From Romanomermis culicivorax (lineage: Eukaryota > Nematoda > Enoplea > Mermithida > Mermithidae), in the NCBI GenBank assembly GCA_963922205.1, contig CAWUHX010000120.1, forward strand, positions 868,001 through 932,000: a stretch of DNA of 64,000 nucleotides, written 5' to 3'. The notes beneath the pieces are model-generated. The model was not told where the DNA came from. It searched no databases and saw nothing but the letters and a program-made list of their open reading frames with translations. Positions 13,001 through 24,904 of this stretch are shown here, in pieces. Each line of letters begins with the position of its first letter. The first letter of the stretch is position 1. Both the position numbers and the translations under genes were made by a program.

Positions 13001-14782
13001 TTATTTAGAAAGGGGAAAGAAAAAAATGGGTTATTAGTTTTCGTTTGAGTTGATTTTTGTGATAAGAAAATTTATTGGGTGAAAAAGTTATTATAATTGG
13101 GTCACACGCTATGCATAGAAGACCGAGAAAATAAAAAGTAAAGTAAATAAAATAAAATTTGAGGCCCGAGAGATAAGCAATGTGATCTGCTAAGTACGGT
13201 GTTATATGTGTCAACAGTAAAATTTTGGCTTGTTTGGCCGGAAAATGAGCAACTTGGCTAGTGCTCAGTGAAGATAAGAAAAAGTTTGAAAAAGTGTGTT
13301 GACACACATACTGGACACAGATAACAAATCACGACCACACTTGATGTCCAGAATCAAGACTGGAAGGTGTACTGTATCTCCTGATTGGAGATCCCGAAAC
13401 CCTCAGGGGCAGTGAAAACCTCAAGGGCTGTGATACTCAAGTACCCGTACCCAGGTATACTGTAGTTAGAGTACCTGCAAATCGCAGCTGGACTGTAACC
13501 AAAAGGCCATGCGGCGCTACAGTAACCTATCCGATCACACACATTGGATGGAGGCCCAAATTAAGAAGAAAAAAAAAATGGAAAGAAAAAAGAAAGCTCA
13601 GAGGAGATTTAAGCAGAATACTCTATTTACTCGGCTCTGGGAATTTATGACTCTTGGGGATCGACTCTGGGGGAAAAACTGACACCAGGGGATTAATTAA
13701 AGCTTACGGGTGTTACTGTACTCATAAGGCATTAATTTACGCGCAAGAATCATTAATTTGATTACACGTGGGGCAAATCCCGACCTACAGTAATTAAATT
13801 TACTCAAATGCAGTGCTATCTGAGTTGGCATTAAACTCGAACATAAGGGCCTATTCCGACCTGAGGGGCAGTGTACTTTCTTACAGGCGTATCCGCTTAC
13901 AAGAGGGCAAAAGTTTCATCCTAAGGGTCAGTAATCCCACTTAGAATGCGAATCAGCAGACCTGAGAGAGGTTTCCCCACTCAAGTGGCGGTTCTCATGA
14001 TCTGACGGAGGTTTCCCCACTCAAACCAAAAATTTACTTAATTGAAGGAGGTTTCTCACTCAAAAGGGTAAACGGTTCGTTCCTAAGGACTGTGAAGTCA
14101 GACTTAAAGGTCGATTTTCCAGCCTCGCCATGTCACATTAAGTAGAAAATTGGGAGCCATGTCACATTAACCGAATTGGTGATCAGTCACATTGATGGGA
14201 AACCCCATACCATATTCCATAGGAAATACGGCCATGACACTGCAAGGGACATGCTGTGACCCCTTTGGGTGGCTCTGTTAGGTTTTATCTACTTCGGGAA
14301 CCTAACCCAGCTGGTACTACCACAGGTAAACCTATGGTGTACCTCGGCCTTGTCCTAGGATTATGCTGTAGAATAATGGACAATGCGGCCGGGTCAGGGG
14401 TGCCAATCCCTAGTCCCCATTCACTGAGAATGAGGGACGGTGCCATTCGAAGAATGGCGTACTGTAGGGGACCCGATTGTTAACCTAAATCCCCTTATTG
14501 GCCCTGACCTTAGGGGTCTGAGGGCTTTCTCAACTGGAGGTACTTAAAGGGAAACTAGCTTAGGGGAGACTCCCACAAATATACCCTCAACAATATTAAC
14601 CCCTGAGAAGACTTACCAAACCTCTTCTCAAACTACTCTGCGCTGGGCGACGGGTTCGGGGGTCAAACTGTGGGTCCTACGGACAGCAACGAGCGGGAAT
14701 GGGAATCCGGGCGATTCGGCGTAGGGTAATGATTTGGCGTAGGGTAAAGGGTTCTTCAATTAACGGCGACGGGGACAGGTTC
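10100..14782 (-). other. 4.6 kb non-coding leader of the LTR element
   Basis: This lies between the 5' LTR and gag. No domain or long frame was recognised on either strand. It holds the hairpin array at 11948-12780 and, near 13960-14060, three imperfect copies of GAGGTTTCCCCACTCAA. The part from about 13550 to 14782 is conserved in the second copy at 58596-59895, so it is a genuine part of the element. A primer-binding site should lie just below 14783 on the minus strand; no tRNA match could be assigned by eye. Confidence 0.7.
11948..12780. repeat. ~66-bp periodic array of hairpins next to TGACGTC-type motifs
   Basis: A GC(T/A)GACGTC-like motif recurs at about 11948, 11990, 12104, 12230, 12296, 12362, 12430, 12496, 12563, 12628, 12692 and 12759. 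The spacing is 64-68 bp over the last eight intervals and near twice that in two earlier ones. Upstream of most motifs is an inverted repeat such as GCAACA...TGTTGC or CAACAAC...GTTGTTG with a loop of roughly 10-15 nt. The core resembles a CRE/ATF palindrome. Role is unknown; packaging, enhancer or structured leader RNA are possibilities. Confidence 0.8.
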
Positions 14783-15529
14783 CTACAGTCGGGTTACTGT
14801 AGTGGTAAGGTATAAGGAGGCTAGAGGCGAGAATATGTAAATTTTATTCGACAAGCGGCGAACGCAGTTGACAATATAAAATATGCTAATAAGCTGACGA
14901 ACGGCAAAACACGAGATGCAAGGCTAAAAAGACGCAACACCAGTTAGGCCCAATAATGAGTAACAGACTAACGAAACATGCCCTTTTAAAGGGCTCCATA
15001 AACTACAGTATGCCTTGGGCGGAGTTAACACTCCCCCAAGCTAACTTCTACAGCGGAAATTGTTGCAGAAGATGCCTATGGTCACATAGACATTTTCCAG
15101 TTCACAACGTTAAGCATTGGGGCGAGTTTTCACTCTCCATGCTTAACATAGGAAAGTCACTAGTGGGAATTTCAAACTAGTCGTTTCACATTGTGAAACG
15201 TTGCTAGTTTTTACTGATAAGAGGTGCACTTTGTGCCTTAGTTACAGCGATGAGCTCGGAGAGCTTATCTCTAACAGAAATTCTTGACTAGTGGGCACAT
15301 ACCGTAGTCTACGTGTGCGATCAAAATAATAAATCGGAAAGGAAATAAAATGTGCAAACAGAAACAGAAATGAAATATAAAAAGTACACACATGAATTGC
15401 TTGTAAAAATTATAACAACGAAACGCAAAATTGATGCAAATTACTGTAACACAAAACGTAACGAAAAACATAACGAAAAATTGTGATATGAATCACATGA
15501 CGTTCGACGAAATTCGTCGGCACGTGACA
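14783..15529 (-). repeat. LTR (5' LTR in element orientation)
   Basis: Direct repeat of 1-740, 747 bp, opening in element sense with TGTCACGTGCC at 15529. It matches along its length with scattered substitutions and small indels; the copy includes a short insertion near 15502-15506 relative to the first LTR. In element sense it should contain the promoter and transcript start for the whole retroelement. Confidence 0.9.
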
Positions 15530-16149
15530 ATTTGCACGACAGTTTAAATTTTGGTGTTCCAGATCAAAATTTCATCCTCAAGTTTGGAAGCGTTTCGGAA
15601 AAATTCAAATTGTAGTACGCGTTTTGTAATGGTTTTGTTCCGTGCGGACGTCGGTTTTTGCGTTGTTCGTTTAAAAGATCAGAGAAAATTTGTGACACAA
15701 AAGAATTGCATTCATAAAAGGTGATAGCGCCACAGTTTTGCAATGCTATTCACTTTATTCTGTTCACACGTTTGTCTCTTCAGGTGTAGCAGCAATGTTT
15801 CAGAATGTGACTACTGTAGGCAGAGAATAACTATCACCGTTTTTCTCAAATAAATTTATATGGGGATAAAAATTTAGGAATGGGGAAAATTTTGGGCATG
15901 GTTCTCATTGTGAAAAAAATTTTGGGGAATTCCAAACAAAAAAATACATTTTGTTGGGCTTTAAATTGTCAAAATCTGAAAATTTTCCGGCCGTTCGCGC
16001 CATCAGTCATGGGTTAAGATCATCATTTTCTATCTATCAGGCGTGGCCGTTGTTAGCTTCACTAACATAACTGTAATTGGGGGGAACCAAACCCCCAGCT
16101 TGATCGAACCCTATACATAATACTAGCCTGCAAATCTAAAGGTTCATAC
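15530..16149. other. Flank with remnants of a dispersed repeat
   Basis: No gene seen. From about 15850 to 16060 the sequence resembles 21240-21470 and, inverted, 49740-49860: a GGGGAAAATTTTGGG stretch, then a GC palindrome near 15978, then a CTATC...GGCCGTT block. These appear to be degraded copies of one element family. Confidence 0.5.
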
Positions 16150-16182
16150 CAGGCTTTTTTTTAGTCATTTTAGGGGCCTGGG

Positions 16183-18198
16183 CAGCGTTTTTTTTGTGCA
16201 CGGACATTTGTGCCAATTGGCACAAGAAGCCAAAAAAATTTGTGCCAATGGCACAAAAAAATTTTTTTACCATAGACATTACTTAAAACTGCGGAAAAGT
16301 TTTAGGCCAAAAGTTTGATAAAAAGTTAACGTTTAACGCATTAATTTTTTGTAAAAATCGTACCCAACGTATTTTTCAGCTAACCATGTCCAGGGTTGGC
16401 AAGGCTTTGGTTTTTTGGTTTTTGGTTTTTTTTGGTTTTTTAAAAAAACCAAAAAATTGGAAAATCTCTGGTTTTTTGGTTTTTTTGGTTTTTTTCTAAA
16501 ATCACTGGAAAACTGCTTTTTCACAATACTCGATCTTCTAGACATGTATTGGTGTCTATCTAAATCATTAAAACAATTAATTTAGTTGAACTGATTTCAA
16601 TAAAAAGTAGAAAAAAGTCGTATTTTTATGATATATTTTGTACACGAAAGATGTATATAAAGCAGTCGATATTTTATGTATCCATCATGCAAGCACACAT
16701 TCAGTACTACATGAGTCCAGTTTGCTATTATTCATACCATATGGGATGACATCCATTGATCCATACCATCATCAAGATTTTATAAAGTACGATTTATTGT
16801 TACAGTAAGATTTTCAATTTTATTAGCTCGAAATTTCAAAATATAAAAGAGGCAACAAAAATAAAATTTTATTGAGATCTGTTGGGCTTGATTGAACCCC
16901 ATATGTTCAATATTTTCAATTCAATGACTGCATACTATAGGTTAACAAAGAGTCGCTATTAAGTGAAAAAAAATTGTACACAAAATTTATCAAAAACGGT
17001 ATACTTACTTAAAAGTTTTGTCATTTCAGCTTTCCTATGCATATTTATATATGTGATGCATTGATACAATTTTTTGGTTGATTTCTTATGAGTTTCGATT
17101 ACGTTATGTACATGACGTTATTGTATATTTCCCTTTATTTGTCTTTTTTCCTTTTTTTCTTGAATTTCCTCTTTACATAGCGCATGCTCTATTCAATTTT
17201 TAATTCTCTTATGTTCTCCACTTATCGTTTCTTTCTTGTGTGCCCGCTATTACTGTATTTTTATTGCTATAATAGCGATTTCCTGTAGCATAAAGTAATG
17301 ACACTTCTGATAAAATTAATACTTCTAGCTACCATTTTAAGGCTCCCTAACTAGTCTAAAATGATAGGGGGAGCTTCCAGCATTTTTTTACATATTTATT
17401 TTGATGTTCCAAACATTCTAAAAAATTAAACCAGAAAAAAACCACTAAAAAACCATAGAAAAACCAAAAAAACCATTAAAAAACCATAAAAAACCACTAA
17501 AAAACCAAAAAACCAAAAACTCGAAATTTCAAAAGTTTGGTTTTTGCCAACCCTGACCATGTCAGTGAGAAAAGAAAAAACTGTGCAACAAAATAGTTTA
17601 CGAAATCCCAAAAAGAAATGGAATGCTGAGACAATTTAAATAGCTCTAGAATTGTTCAGGACGTTCAAATTGATTCAATTTTCCACTACGGACGAATATC
17701 TATGTTACTTATGTATATTTAACGACCATGTAAAGAATAGAGAAAATAAAGTCGAAAATGGTGTTAATTTTCGATCGAAACATTGTACCATTATCAACGA
17801 TATCGATTTTTCTATTTGAATCAATCAAACACAAAAAGTAAGAATTTCAGTTTTAAATTCGAATCTGACTGAATGAAGAGAGAATATTCAGAATTTTTTT
17901 TTCACTCATCAGTCTTGACAGCCTATAAAGTTTGCTGCAACGATACTAATACACTGTTCGAAAAGAAATTGTTTGCGTTCGGGTCAAATATACGAATAGG
18001 AAATATTATATTCATTGATTCGGCGCGAAGCGCCGTAAATTTTTTGCATTTTCAGCCCCTAAAACGTCTAAAAATCAAGGAAATTTAATGTTTGACCAGC
18101 CAAAAAATGTGTGCCAATTGGCACAAACGCTCAAAATTTTTTGTGCCATTCCAAATTTTTTTGGGCCAAAAACCATATTTTGGCACAAAAAAACACTG
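16183..18198. mobile_element. Middle non-autonomous hAT-like element (level 2 of 3)
   Basis: TIRs CAGCGTTTTTTTTGTGC (left) and the inverse ending ACACTG (right), followed inside by the palindrome TTTGTGCCAATTGGCACAA and related copies near the right end (18108-18130). The exact target duplication GGCCTGGG lies at 16175-16182 and 18199-18206. A second copy of this family is at 34739-35768 with the same terminal sequence. The short open frame at 17873-18088 inside is not conserved as coding in the other copy. It is itself interrupted at 16391-17555. Confidence 0.85.
16391..17555. mobile_element. Inner non-autonomous hAT-like element (level 3 of 3)
   Basis: TIR CAGGGTTGGCAA at 16391 and its inverse TTGCCAACCCTG ending at 17555, with exact 8-bp target duplication ACCATGTC at 16383-16390 and 17556-17563. 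Just inside the ends are arrays of GGTTTTTT (left) and AAAAAACC (right), which can fold on each other into a long imperfect hairpin. The 1.17 kb interior is AT-rich without a transposase. An older relative is split around 26500-27200. Confidence 0.88.
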
Positions 18199-19247
18199 GG
18201 CCTGGGCCCCTAAAAGTTTAAAATGGCTCCTAAAATTTTAGGTCTAGGAGCCATTTTGGCTCCTAAAATTTTGACATATTCATTTATATTATAGTGAATT
18301 GTAGCTGTTTTCATTCAATTTTAGATTTGAAGTAAGTGTTTTACAGGCTCTAAAATCATAAAACATCGAAAATTTTCCGGCGCTTCGCGCCGGGTCTTAT
18401 TATACAATTTTTTTAATTAGTCTATTCACTGTTTTTGTACAAATCAAACTTTCTGGAAAAAAATTCTCGACGAAGGGAAAAAAGCATGCGGGTTCGAAAT
18501 GGAAAAGATGAATTTTGGTGCAGTTGGTGCAAAAGAATCCGGGTGATAAATATCCCAATTTTTCCATTTTTGTTACTATTATTTTAAATATGGTGCCGAG
18601 TTTGAATTCATGATTTTAATGGAGGTGATGTTCATAAATTTCAAGTTTAATTTGAGCTTGTCAAACTTATGAAAGTATGAACATATTTTTTAGTTTGTTA
18701 AATGATATAATACATGTTTTCGAACCTTGATGTTTATCGAATAAGTTATCCTTAAAATGATTTTCCAGCATTTAGAATGTCAGAATCTGAAAAAAATCGT
18801 TGCATAGCGCCGGAAAGATATAGGAAACAACAGAAAAATGAGAACAGAAGCTGCAATTTCAAAACCCTATACTTTTGAGTCGGAAGGAAATGAACTCAAG
18901 TGCAATCTTGGATGAAGATTTGTGCAAAATTATATATTCTGCATAAAAAATTTTCTTTCCACAAAGATTTCTCGGCCGATGTTTGTACGTGTGGAAAGAT
19001 GCCTGTAACTGAAAACGCTGGGTGGAAATCAAATTTTGAACAGTGGTTTTTTAAAACTCGTATCAACTGATTGAATATCTACATAATTTAATTATATAGT
19101 ACGTTCTACACTATGTTACAAGCACGTTTTTCAATATTCTTCAATTAAAAATTTTTTGCTCCCAAAATTTTAATTTGGCCCCTAAAAATTTAGGCCTAGG
19201 AGCCATTTGGCTCCTGGTTTTCAAACCAAAAAAAGCCTGGTTCATAC

Positions 19248-20469
19248 ACAACCTGGAAAACACAAGGAATTCTTTTCAGGTCTGGAAAACCTGGAAAACA
19301 GGCAATTTTGTGGAAAAATAAATACTTTGTGTTGAAAAGTAGAGGATAATCGTCAAATTTTTTCGCCGCGCTGCGGCGAGTTTTCTTATTCGACTATATG
19401 CACATTGAAAGTGAAATTGCTTGAAATCATCGAGTATTTGAGATCGTTTTTTTTTAGTTTTTCAACTTCAACTTCCAATTTAGCCTTTAAATTATTATGT
19501 CAAAGTCAACATTTCAATTGGATTGTAAGGATAATATTCGAGAAAACATTCAAACTCCTCATTTATGTCAGAAAATTGGAGACTAATCAACAAAAGGTTT
19601 TCGGCTATATAGAGCATTCATATTTGCGAGCGAAAAAAAATCGAGTCTGGTCAGAGTTTTTTAGGTTAATTAGGAGCCATGGCTTCTAAAAACTCTGAGT
19701 GACTCCTAAAAATTTAGGCGCACAAGCGAACATGGCTTTTAAAAATTAGAGCCTAACGACCCTTTTGATTGGGTGAGTTTCCTGTCCGGAGATGCATTCT
19801 TATGCGTTTTTAAGAAAACATATCGAAAATTTTCCGGCGCTTGGCGCCGGATTTCAAATCACTTATGATTCTTATTATCATTTCTGTTGTGCGGTTGGAA
19901 AATGTCGGCCTAGTTTACGCTGGTTTATAGCTTTTAAACATCAGCATGTTATGGATGAATGTTTGACCTTGTAATGTTTTTTTCACATATTTGACTAAAA
20001 CCTAGATTTTTCTAGATTATTTCCACAAAATCATTTTGTGGTTCTGTAGAATTTTCGACTTTCGTGACGATAACTTTTTGCATTGGGAAATTGATTAAGC
20101 GTGGGACAATAGCAGAGGTTCTTCTGTCTGAAAAAGTCATTCAATTCATTGCTGCTTACCTAATTTTTGAATTTTAGTTTGCCTGACTGAAAACATGTTG
20201 AATTCACTGAAAAATTAGACTTTTCAGGCAGGAAATAGATATTAAAAATAGTCATTTTCCAACGATATAGAATATTAAAATCCAAATTTTTTCCGATGCT
20301 CTGCACCGCATTAATTACCAATCGATATCCGAGTCCAAAGTAAAATATCTATCACTCTTTTTTATGGTTTATACCAGTTTTTTTGCACTGTGCAAAACTT
20401 TTTCCGCTCGTGCAAAACTTTTTTTTCAGATTTTCTGCACCTTGCAAAAAAATATTTATTAAGTGCATA
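19248..20469. other. AT-rich repeat remnants, no gene
   Basis: Includes palindromic GC patches at about 19361-19376 and 19829-19850 (CCGGCGCTTGGCGCCGG), each next to runs of A/T, and a stretch near 19660-19760 with the GGAGCCATGGCT and CTCCTAAAAATTTAGG phrases seen at the ends of the 16150 and 42748 elements. Open frames here are short and not conserved. Confidence 0.5.
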
Positions 20470-20872
20470 CATGTAACGGTGCCCCGAGGTCTGGGGGGGA
20501 GGTTGGGCCACTTTTTTGGGGCCGGGGGTCAGTAATTCCCAAAATTTTGGGGGGAGGGGTCTCTGAAGGAAAAAAGATTTGATTTTTTCACGAAAGAAGT
20601 CCGAAAAAGAGTTTAAAAAATAGTAATTTTTGTCTAAAAAATGATAAAAAAATGTATTTGTCGCGCGAAGCGCCGAGAAAATCGGCGTTTTTGACCATTT
20701 TTTGTTCAAAAATTGACATTTTTCCGACCATAAGTATAGGGGTCCATGGACTACCCTATGGCTAGCCATAGGATTGGAAAATCCTGTGGGGCGGTCGCCC
20801 AGTTGCTAGCCATATGGTCGACGATTTCTGGGTAGGGGGTTCCCATAGCACTTCCCCCCCCCCAATTGCATG
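20470..20872. mobile_element. TA-flanked MITE, CATGTAA family, copy 1
   Basis: Ends CATGTAACGG and ...AATTGCATG with a TA on each side. The inside carries GTCTGGGG, a GC-palindrome patch (GCGAAGCGCCGAG), and paired ATGGCTAGCCAT-type palindromes near 20758-20775 and 20805. Related copies lie at 22619, 24565, 33459 (inverted) and, more decayed, 51190 and 53455. TA duplication suggests mobilisation by a Tc1/mariner-type enzyme; none is encoded. Confidence 0.78.
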
Positions 20873-20888
20873 TATGGGTTGGCCCAGT

Positions 20889-21609
20889 AGCTATAATACA
20901 GGCCCCTTGACATGGTGACATGTCACCAAGCTGAAAAAGTTTTCAAGTTTTTTTTCTTACACAAAGTACAAAACACTTCGCTGTTACTGTGAAAAACGTG
21001 TTTTGTAACTTTTAAGTGGCTAAATTTATGCATTCTGTCTGTTCTGTATGTCATCCTTCCTTGTGCCTTGTCATTTATTATCTGTCGTCCTACCCTACTG
21101 ATTCTGATGAAGTACAGATTTTTTTTGGGACTTGGAATTTCGTAACACAAAAAAAAGAAGATATATAAATTTTCAAAAAATATTTTTTGGTTTTGTCTGA
21201 TAATTTTGTGGAAGCGACCACCATTTTTTCCTCAAATGGGGTCTTTTGAGGAAAAAAATTTCGAAATGAGGAAAAGAATTTTGGGTATAGTTCTCATTGT
21301 GAGAAAAAATTTGGGGAATTCAAAACCGAAAAGATGCATTTTGGTTGGCTTGAAAAGGTCAAAATCCCAAGATTTTATGGTGCTTCGCGCCGGTCATGGG
21401 TGTATAAGGATAACTATTTTCTATCAGGCGCGGCCGTTAACATATCTACTTCGACTTACTAATTAATGCTCAACATTTTCTATCAAAGAACATAGCTCGT
21501 TTCATTTTCTAATCGTCAAAAGTCAATTATGTCGCCGGAAATAGAGATTTTTCATCAATTCTTAATTTTTTCTCTCGATACATGGAATTATTTAAATGTT
21601 TGCAACCTG
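20889..21609. other. Repeat remnants including an inverted relative of 49620-49860
   Basis: From about 21220 to 21570 the sequence matches, in reverse orientation, the interior of the hAT-like element at 48956-49930 (shared blocks: GCGCCGGTCATGGGTGTA, GGCGCGGCCGTTA, GTCGCCGGAAA). No gene recognised. Part of the same family lies at 15850-16060 and 27420-27600. Confidence 0.55.
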
Positions 21610-21800
21610 GGCCCAGTTGCACAACTGACCTTCGATGAAGGTTCGACCTTCGCGGGTAGGTTCGACCTTCACTGCAACTTTCCGGTTGCACAACAAAACT
21701 TGAAACAAAGGTACTACCTTCGTCGAAGGTACGACCTTCATATACTGTGTAACGCTAAGGCTCGAGCTAGAGCTACCCTTCGTGCGAAGGTCACAGCTTT
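21610..21800. repeat. Array of GAAGGT/ACCTTC palindromes
   Basis: At least eight interleaved copies of ACCTTCG and CGAAGGT, for example TTCGATGAAGGTTCGACC and CGTCGAAGGTACGACC, flanked by CAGTTGCACAA-type sequence at 21611 and GGTTGCACAAC near 21683. It could fold into alternative hairpins and is probably the end of a MITE. No coding character. Confidence 0.6.
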
Positions 21801-21948
21801 TCGGCAATATTTAACTGTTAATTCATGGTGAAAATAGCTTATTATTGGGCTTAATCAGCATTTTATGTGATTTTTTCCTTTCGTAACGTTAAATTGTTGT
21901 CATGCTGGCGTTTTCCCTTAGATAAGTTCCATGTGTTTGGTTTCTTAA

Positions 21949-22177
21949 GGCCCGTTTATACTCCACGCGAGCGAGAGCGCGCGCGGGCGCGTGCGCGAAT
22001 GAAATAAGGAAAAAATGCGCGCGCAAAAGCGCGTAGCAAATGCTTTCGATGGAGCAGCGATGACAAAAACGCGAGCATTCTACGTTGTTCCTTCTTTTAG
22101 ATGAAAGATTAACTTGTTAATCTAAAGTACCATTCATACTGTACTGTGATATGTATTTTTCAAGTGTAGACGGGACA
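21949..22177. mobile_element. Possible short MITE with GC-rich core
   Basis: GGCCCGTTTATACT at about 21950 is inverted as AGTGTAGACGGGAC at about 22164-22177. The segment just inside the left end is a CG-alternating run (GAGAGCGCGCGCGGGCGCG), strongly unlike the AT-rich surroundings. No clear target duplication seen. Confidence 0.45.
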
Positions 22178-22618
22178 AAGTTAGTTGTATCATAGCCAGA
22201 GTTTCCAAGCAATCTTTTTCAAAACTCGTTTTCTGTGAATTTTTTGGACTCGTGTAGTGATTTTTTTTACTCACGCAACTCTGTGTGAAAAGTTTAGGGT
22301 TAATTTTTTATGGAGATTGTGTTCAAAAGCTAGAAACCGATTTTTTCGCCGAAATAGTTTTTAAGTGAATATTGTTTATTCGCGAGACGCTATTGTATAA
22401 AATGTACAAGCAATAAAATTTGAATAAAAATCCATCAAAGTATGTTATTCTATATACCAACATCGACACAAAAATCACAATTAGCATTTTTGCACGATAG
22501 TCCAGGCGCGATCATGTGTTCAGTGCTGTAATTTGTATTTGAGTGTTTCTCACTTGTTCCAATCGCTCCTTCCATTCCTAAAAATACAGTACTTCTGAAC
22601 AACTTGATAAAGATCATA
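22178..22618. other. Nothing recognised
   Basis: AT-rich single-copy-looking sequence between two MITEs. There are no splice-supported exons, RNA genes or repeats that I can name. Confidence 0.4.
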
Positions 22619-23016
22619 CATGTAACAGGGTCCTGAGGTCTGGGAGGGGGTACAGTGATCCCCAAAATTTTGGGCGGAGGGGTCTCAGGAAAAAAAATTC
22701 GATTTTTTCACGAAAAAAGTCCGAAAAATAGTTCAAAAATAGTAATTATTTTTCTAGAAGGACCGAAAAAAAGTGTATTCATTTGGCAAAGCGCCGAGAA
22801 ACCTTTTGACCATTTTTTGTTCAAAAATTGACATTTTTCATTAAAAAATTGACATTTTCTTGTATTTTTCCGACGAAAAGTAATGGGGCTCTCACGGCTA
22901 CCATATGGCTAGCCATTGAATTGGAAAATCCTGGGGTGGGGTCGCCCAATGGCTAGCCATATGGTCGACGATTTCTGGGGGGTAGGGGTTCCCATAGCAC
23001 TTCCCCCAATTACATG
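22619..23016. mobile_element. TA-flanked MITE, CATGTAA family, copy 2
   Basis: CATGTAACAGGG at the left and CAATTACATG at the right with TA on both sides. It shares GTCTGGGAGGGGG, the AAAGCGCCGAG patch and ATGGCTAGCCAT palindromes with copies 1, 3 and 4. Confidence 0.75.
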
Positions 23017-24179
23017 TATAATAAAGAGGCAAAAGATTAACTTTGGAAAATGAAAATTTGCTTCGTTCTAAGTTTCAAGCCAGCATACTTTAGTTATTTG
23101 AATAGTTAATGCAGACAGGGTTTCGCAAACAGCGTCGAGGGCGTGAGGAGCTGGTCCACTGATCGACGATCGTGTTCCCGTACTGACCGCATCGCGATGA
23201 TACTTTTCGTAGAATAAAAAATCCCGAAAATGTTTGATTTCCTAAAACAAAGTACGCTGAAAGGCATCGATTGTCATTTTATGTATGTCGCCGAAAAATT
23301 ACATTTGAAAACTTTTTAAGTGAAAGCATGGTAAAGAAATTAAAAGATTAAAATTAAGATTAAAAATGCATTTTTCCTGAAATAAATTTTTTTCAATTTT
23401 TATTTTTTTTATTTAGATTTTATTTTGTTTTCAATTTTTTTTATTTATTTTTTTCCAATGTTTTCTGTTTTTTCATTTTTTCAATCATTTTTTTGGAAAA
23501 AAGTTCCAAAAATCTAGCAAACTTTCTCACCCGATCGTCATACCAGCTTCCCGTACGACTTGAGAACGTAAATCTTTGACCATCGATTGAAATGGTACTT
23601 CGATTCGAAATTTCTCAATTCGTTGAAAAAATCAACGCCTTCGTAATCGGCCACACCAGACAAAATTAAACTTCACAATTTTCGTAGCTAAAAATTTTAA
23701 ACAATGTTTAATTTTTGCTTGAAAATTTGTGAAAAATACCAATTATCTACACAAGAAATGTTCATTTTCTTTTTTTCAAGGAAAAATTACAATTTTTTTC
23801 TAGAAAAATTGATTACTTTTGAGCATTTTCTATAGAAAAGAATCGAGATTCTGACAGTTTTTTTCTAGAAATGACTTTTTTCCTACAAAAAATGCGCTCT
23901 TATCATCGTTTTAATTTTTGCTTGAAAGTTGCGAAAAATGCCAATTTTCTACAATGAAAGTTCATTTTCGACTTTTTTAAAGCGAAAATAGCAATTTTTT
24001 GCTAGAAAAACTGAACATTCCTGAGCGTTGCCCGCCAAAAATGATCATTTTCTACTAAAAAAAGTCGACGTTTTCAACCAATTTTCGATAAAAATATGAA
24101 TTTTCTAGCGCCTGTGCTCTACCAGAGACCTACCTAATTTTCTAACGCCTGCGCTCTACCATAGACCTACCCCCTCTTG
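23017..24179. other. AT-rich region without recognisable gene
   Basis: Low-complexity T- and A-rich sequence. Around 23690-24110 short phrases such as TTTCTAGAAAAA and GAAAATTGC recur irregularly. Two similar pieces (CGCCTGTGCTCTACC and CGCCTGCGCTCTACC) at 24111 and 24148 form a 37-bp direct repeat just before the LINE fragment. Confidence 0.45.
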
Positions 24180-24562
24180 CACATAAAGAAATATTATTAG
24201 ATGATAATGTGAAAAATGAACTTTTTAATGATTATTTTGCACCTGTTTTTACACTGGATAATGGCACGTTGCCTGAGTTCAAAAACCGATCGAACGTTGA
24301 TCCATCATCGGTATCTTTCACCATTCCAATCGTTTTAGCAGCCATAAAAGGCATCAAACCATCAACAGCACTGAGATCCGATAACTTGTAGGCTTTTTTC
24401 ATCAAAAAACTTGCAACACGTTCGGCCCAACCACTCTCATCAATTTTCGAAGTTTTCTTCCAGACAAGCAACTTTTAGCGACCGTTGTTCCTATTTTCAA
24501 AAAAGGTGAACCAGACCTGGTTGAAAATTATCGTCCTGTTTCCCTATGTTCAGTCCCATGCA
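24180..24562 (+). pseudogene. LINE-type reverse transcriptase fragment, 5' and 3' truncated
   Basis: Reading plus strand through frame changes and a stop near 24476, the translation follows the N-terminal RT domain of non-LTR retrotransposons. First comes a FAPVFTLDNG block, then IKGIKPSTALRSDN (equivalent to the lysine-rich 'GxD' block), then LSSIFEVFF, and finally VVPIFKKGEPD and ENYRPVSLC, which are hallmark LINE motifs. The match stops where the MITE at 24565 begins, so the MITE cut it. The clade cannot be fixed. Confidence 0.8.
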
Positions 24563-24564
24563 TA

Positions 24565-24904
24565 CATGTAACGGAGCCACGAGGTTGGGGGGGGGGGGGG
24601 TTGGATGACTTTTTGGGGGCCGGGGATCAATAATTTAAATTTGTGGGGAGAGGTCTATGAAGGGGAAAAAATCGATTTTTTACCAGAAAAATCCGAAAAA
24701 AACGGTAATTTTTGTCTAAAAAAACCGTAAAAAATGTATCCATGGCACGAAGCGCCGAGAAAATTCACGTTTTTGACCATTTTTGTTCAAAAATTGACAT
24801 ATTTCATCAGAAAACGGACATTTTTCAGTATATTTCCGACCAATAGTATGGGGTTCCCTATGACTACCATATGGCTAGCCATAGGATTGGAAAATCCTGG
24901 GGGC
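24565..24904. mobile_element. TA-flanked MITE, CATGTAA family, copy 3 (right end lost)
   Basis: Starts CATGTAACGGAGCC after a TA at 24563-24564 and follows the family through ATGGCTAGCCATAGG and GGAAAATCCTGGGGG. It then passes into the CAGGTTTTTTTGG end of another element at 24904, so the right part is missing or displaced. Confidence 0.7.

Larger units (their letters stand above)
1..15529 (-). mobile_element. Long Ty3/gypsy-type LTR retroelement with an envelope-like gene, decayed
   Basis: Two near-identical direct repeats of about 740 bp bound the element, and all recognisable coding is on the minus strand. Reading minus strand 5' to 3', it runs LTR, 4.6 kb leader, gag (10.1-8.7 kb), envelope-like glycoprotein (8.2-6.0 kb), retropepsin 1 (5.9-5.4 kb), RS-rich segment, retropepsin 2 (4.97-4.5 kb), RT, RNase H, integrase (2.7-1.2 kb), LTR. 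The RT-RNase H-integrase order is that of Ty3/gypsy elements; an envelope-like gene upstream of pol is unusual. Every gene carries frameshifts or stops, so this copy is probably not autonomous. The close similarity of the two LTRs suggests the insertion is not very old. The outer flank beyond position 1 is not visible, so a target duplication cannot be checked. Confidence 0.9.
16150..19239. mobile_element. Outer non-autonomous hAT-like element (level 1 of 3)
   Basis: Ends are CAGGCTTTTTTTT at 16150 and an inverted AAAAAAAGCCTG at 19239. An exact 8-bp target duplication GTTCATAC lies at 16142-16149 and 19240-19247. The internal sequence near both ends repeats TTTTAGG and GGAGCC phrases. It has no transposase. 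Eight-bp duplications with CAG-starting TIRs are typical of hAT elements. It is interrupted by the element at 16183-18198. Confidence 0.85.
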